Source: UBA2377 sp964525935 (GTDB lineage Bacteria > Verrucomicrobiota > Verrucomicrobiia > Opitutales > Opitutaceae). Taken from it: a stretch of 64,000 nt of DNA. A program made the position numbers and the translations under genes. Shown piece after piece: positions 62,575 through 64,000 of this stretch. The notes beneath the pieces are model-generated. The model was not told where the DNA came from. It was given only the letters and a program-made list of their open reading frames with translations, and did not search any database. The stretch lies in the NCBI GenBank assembly GCA_964525935.1, contig CAZGJZ010000011.1:62001-126000 (forward strand), in the 5' to 3' direction. How positions within the stretch are numbered: position 1 is the stretch's first letter; every line of letters starts with the position of its first letter.

Positions 62575-64000
62575 GTGAACGAAAACGATTCCTATATCTT
62601 CGACGTCGAACTGCCCGTGAAATGGGCCTTCACCGGCGAACCGACATGGATCAGTGGATGGTTTCTTTCCAAGACTGAGGCGTATTTCACCGACCTGCGT
62701 GCCGTCACCGGCGGCGTCGTGCACCTCGGTATTCTCGGCATTCCGCGGCCCGATGTCGAAGAACGCCACCGCGGCCGGATCGGCCTGCCCTACGCCGGGT
62801 TTGTCATCCAAGTCCGGCCGCCGCTCGGCGCCAAAGATCTACGGATCGAACTGCTCGACCACGGCGGCAACTGGGTCGAGATCTGGCGCACTAAAATCAA
62901 AGTTCGCTGGGGACCGCGCCCTGGCGGACGGCTCCATGCCGCCATTGTGCCGGACCAGTTGCGCAAGCTTCTGCAGGCCCGGCGAGCCGATCCTGCTGCC
63001 GACCTCGCGTCCGTCGCCCGCCGACTCGCCCGCGAGGCGGCCGTCGTCCCACTCGACACTTTGCCCAGCCCGCCGTTTTTCGGCGCGCTCGAACGGCCCA
63101 TGCTCACCGGCGGCTCCCAATTCGGCAAACTGCAGGTTGAAGGCTGGATCATTCACAAGGAACAACGCATTCGCCGGCTCATCGCCTCCACCCATCCGCT
63201 CATTGAAGTCGAGATGGACTACGGCGATCGCGAGCGGGCTGACGCCGGCCGGATGTTCCCCGACCATCCTCACGCCGCTCGCTCACAATATTTCGGCATG
63301 GTCGATATCGACGAGCAAGCCGCCGACCCCGCCTTCCTTAAGATCTTCGCCGAACTCGAAGACGGCACCCGTCACCTGGTGTTTAACCGCCGTTTTTATC
63401 AACGCGGCTGCACCCAGGAGGAAAAGCCGATGCCGGAGTTCAGTCGTTCGGTTTTCTGGGAAGCCGCCTGGACCTTCGCCGCCGCCTGCCGCGCCGAGGG
63501 CATCCGGCTCGGCGGTCTCCGCCAATACTGGCGCCAATGCCAGGCGGCCTACAAATTATTCGCCCGCTTCGCTCCGCGCTCGCTCGCTCATCTCACCACG
63601 CGCACTCCCGACCCCTATCTTGCGTGGCAGCACACCCACGGATTGACGCCACGCCTTCGCGCCATGCTGGAAACCGCCGCAAGCCAGGCTGGCACCGCGC
63701 GGCCCGAATTTACCCTGCTCATTGATACCCGCGACTGCACCGCCAGCCAGCTCAGCGAGCTGGCGGACTCGCTGCGCGCCCAGATTTATCCTCACTGGCA
63801 GGCGTGGTTTGTCGGCGACGCTGGCGCGCCCAGCGGTGATCCCCGCTTCCACGCCCAGCGGCCGGAATCCGCGAAACAATTCGCCGCCGCCCTCAATACC
63901 GCCGCCAAGGCCGGCCCCGGCACCCACCTGACTTTGCTGCCCGGACACTCCCGCCTGAGTCCGGATGCCCTCGCCGAAATCGCCCGCGCTCTCGCCGCCG
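62575..64000 (+). CDS. GW-domain glycosyltransferase, GT2 start (3' end outside window)
   Basis: 475 codons from GTG 62575, open to the window edge. GW domain 1 (about 5-110: TWISGWFLSKTE, GIPRPDVEERH, YAGFVI), GW domain 2 (about 165-285: PPFFGALERP, LQVEGWIIHKEQ, QYFGMVDID), an alpha-helical linker with YLAWQHTHGLTPRLRAML near 350 (compare YTRWCWHNRLTPRLRTVL in the 43476 protein) and the beginning of a GT2 (ARPEFTLLIDTRD, SLRAQIYPHWQAWFVGDAG near 400-415). The similarity to the 43476 protein is strong enough to predict a GT2-containing giant protein. The usual first-strand motif is altered (LLIDTRD where the relative has VVPAYNT). Confidence 0.85.
   Translation, partial: MNENDSYIFDVELPVKWAFTGEPTWISGWFLSKTEAYFTDLRAVTGGVVHLGILGIPRPDVEERHRGRIGLPYAGFVIQVRPPLGAKDLRIELLDHGGNWVEIWRTKIKVRWGPRPGGRLHAAIVPDQLRKLLQARRADPAADLASVARRLAREAAVVPLDTLPSPPFFGALERPMLTGGSQFGKLQVEGWIIHKEQRIRRLIASTHPLIEVEMDYGDRERADAGRMFPDHPHAARSQYFGMVDIDEQAADPAFLKIFAELEDGTRHLVFNRRFYQRGCTQEEKPMPEFSRSVFWEAAWTFAAACRAEGIRLGGLRQYWRQCQAAYKLFARFAPRSLAHLTTRTPDPYLAWQHTHGLTPRLRAMLETAASQAGTARPEFTLLIDTRDCTASQLSELADSLRAQIYPHWQAWFVGDAGAPSGDPRFHAQRPESAKQFAAALNTAAKAGPGTHLTLLPGHSRLSPDALAEIARALAA

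Noticed and set aside
61480..62811. 443-codon minus-strand open frame
   Set aside because: Antisense to two GW-domain genes whose motifs are clear on the plus strand.
62654..63646. 330-codon plus-strand frame near the right edge
   Set aside because: Different frame from the GTG 62575 gene, which shows both GW domains and a GT2 start; this frame is Ser/Pro/Arg-rich without any motif.
1..64000. tRNA genes, rRNA, CRISPR arrays, transposases
   Set aside because: None recognised on either strand when reading through; no clover-leaf T-arm motif, no regular short repeat array and no transposase-like protein.

Overview
The window is a long surface-polysaccharide locus from a GC-rich Gram-negative bacterium. 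The gene style (very long multidomain glycosyltransferases, an NHL/Ig-like/FG-GAP surface protein, a GH78-type rhamnosidase, an outer-membrane efflux operon) most resembles Verrucomicrobiota, perhaps Opitutaceae. That placement is an inference; there is no rRNA or marker gene here to prove it. I saw no tRNA, rRNA, CRISPR array or insertion sequence.

Layout. (A) 1-3954, minus strand: a four-gene efflux/lipoprotein-type ABC system (TolC-like channel, HlyD/MacA-like adaptor, MacB/LolC-like permease, and an ATPase cut by the window edge). (B) 4105-7017, plus: a Wzm-type polysaccharide ABC permease and a large membrane protein of unknown function. (C) 6926-10644, minus: an acyltransferase-3 protein and a GH78-like alpha-L-rhamnosidase. 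(D) 11079-27618, plus: a Wzx/Wzy-type cluster with a GT2, a Wzx flippase, a GT-A-like protein, a Wzy polymerase, an NHL/Ig/FG-GAP surface protein with a decayed relative beside it, a DUF268 methyltransferase-like protein, a GT4, then a compact amino-sugar module (KASIII, acyl carrier protein, PglD-like acyltransferase, DegT aminotransferase, PglC-like phosphoglycosyltransferase, CapD/PglF-like dehydratase) and a Wzz-like protein. (E) 27629-41218, plus: a membrane protein with a duplicated domain, the Wzt ATPase with a C-terminal substrate-binding domain, a secreted MBL-fold protein, a methyltransferase, a giant kinase-like/GT2/GT2 protein, a coiled-coil protein, a GT4, a methyltransferase-GT2 fusion and an epimerase. 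(F) 41259-64000: a repeating pattern of minus-strand GT-C membrane glycosyltransferases (four paralogues) placed back to back with plus-strand multidomain GT-B/GT2 proteins; the last one runs off the window.

How it fits together. Region D looks able to make, acylate, assemble, flip (Wzx), polymerise (Wzy) and length-control (Wzz) a glycan whose first sugar may be an N-acylated bacillosamine-like residue. Regions B and E supply a separate ABC-exporter route (Wzm/Wzt) whose chains could be capped by the methyltransferase and kinase-like domain next to Wzt, as WbdD does in E. coli O8/O9a. The GT-C proteins of region F would add lipid-linked sugars on the periplasmic side.

The most striking observation is an accessory domain, here called the GW domain, that I count 16 times in eight glycosyltransferase-type proteins of regions E and F. 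Its pattern is hydrophobic-x-G-W, then D-hydrophobic-R, then G-hydrophobic-P-R-x-D, then G-F. I cannot match it to a named family from memory.
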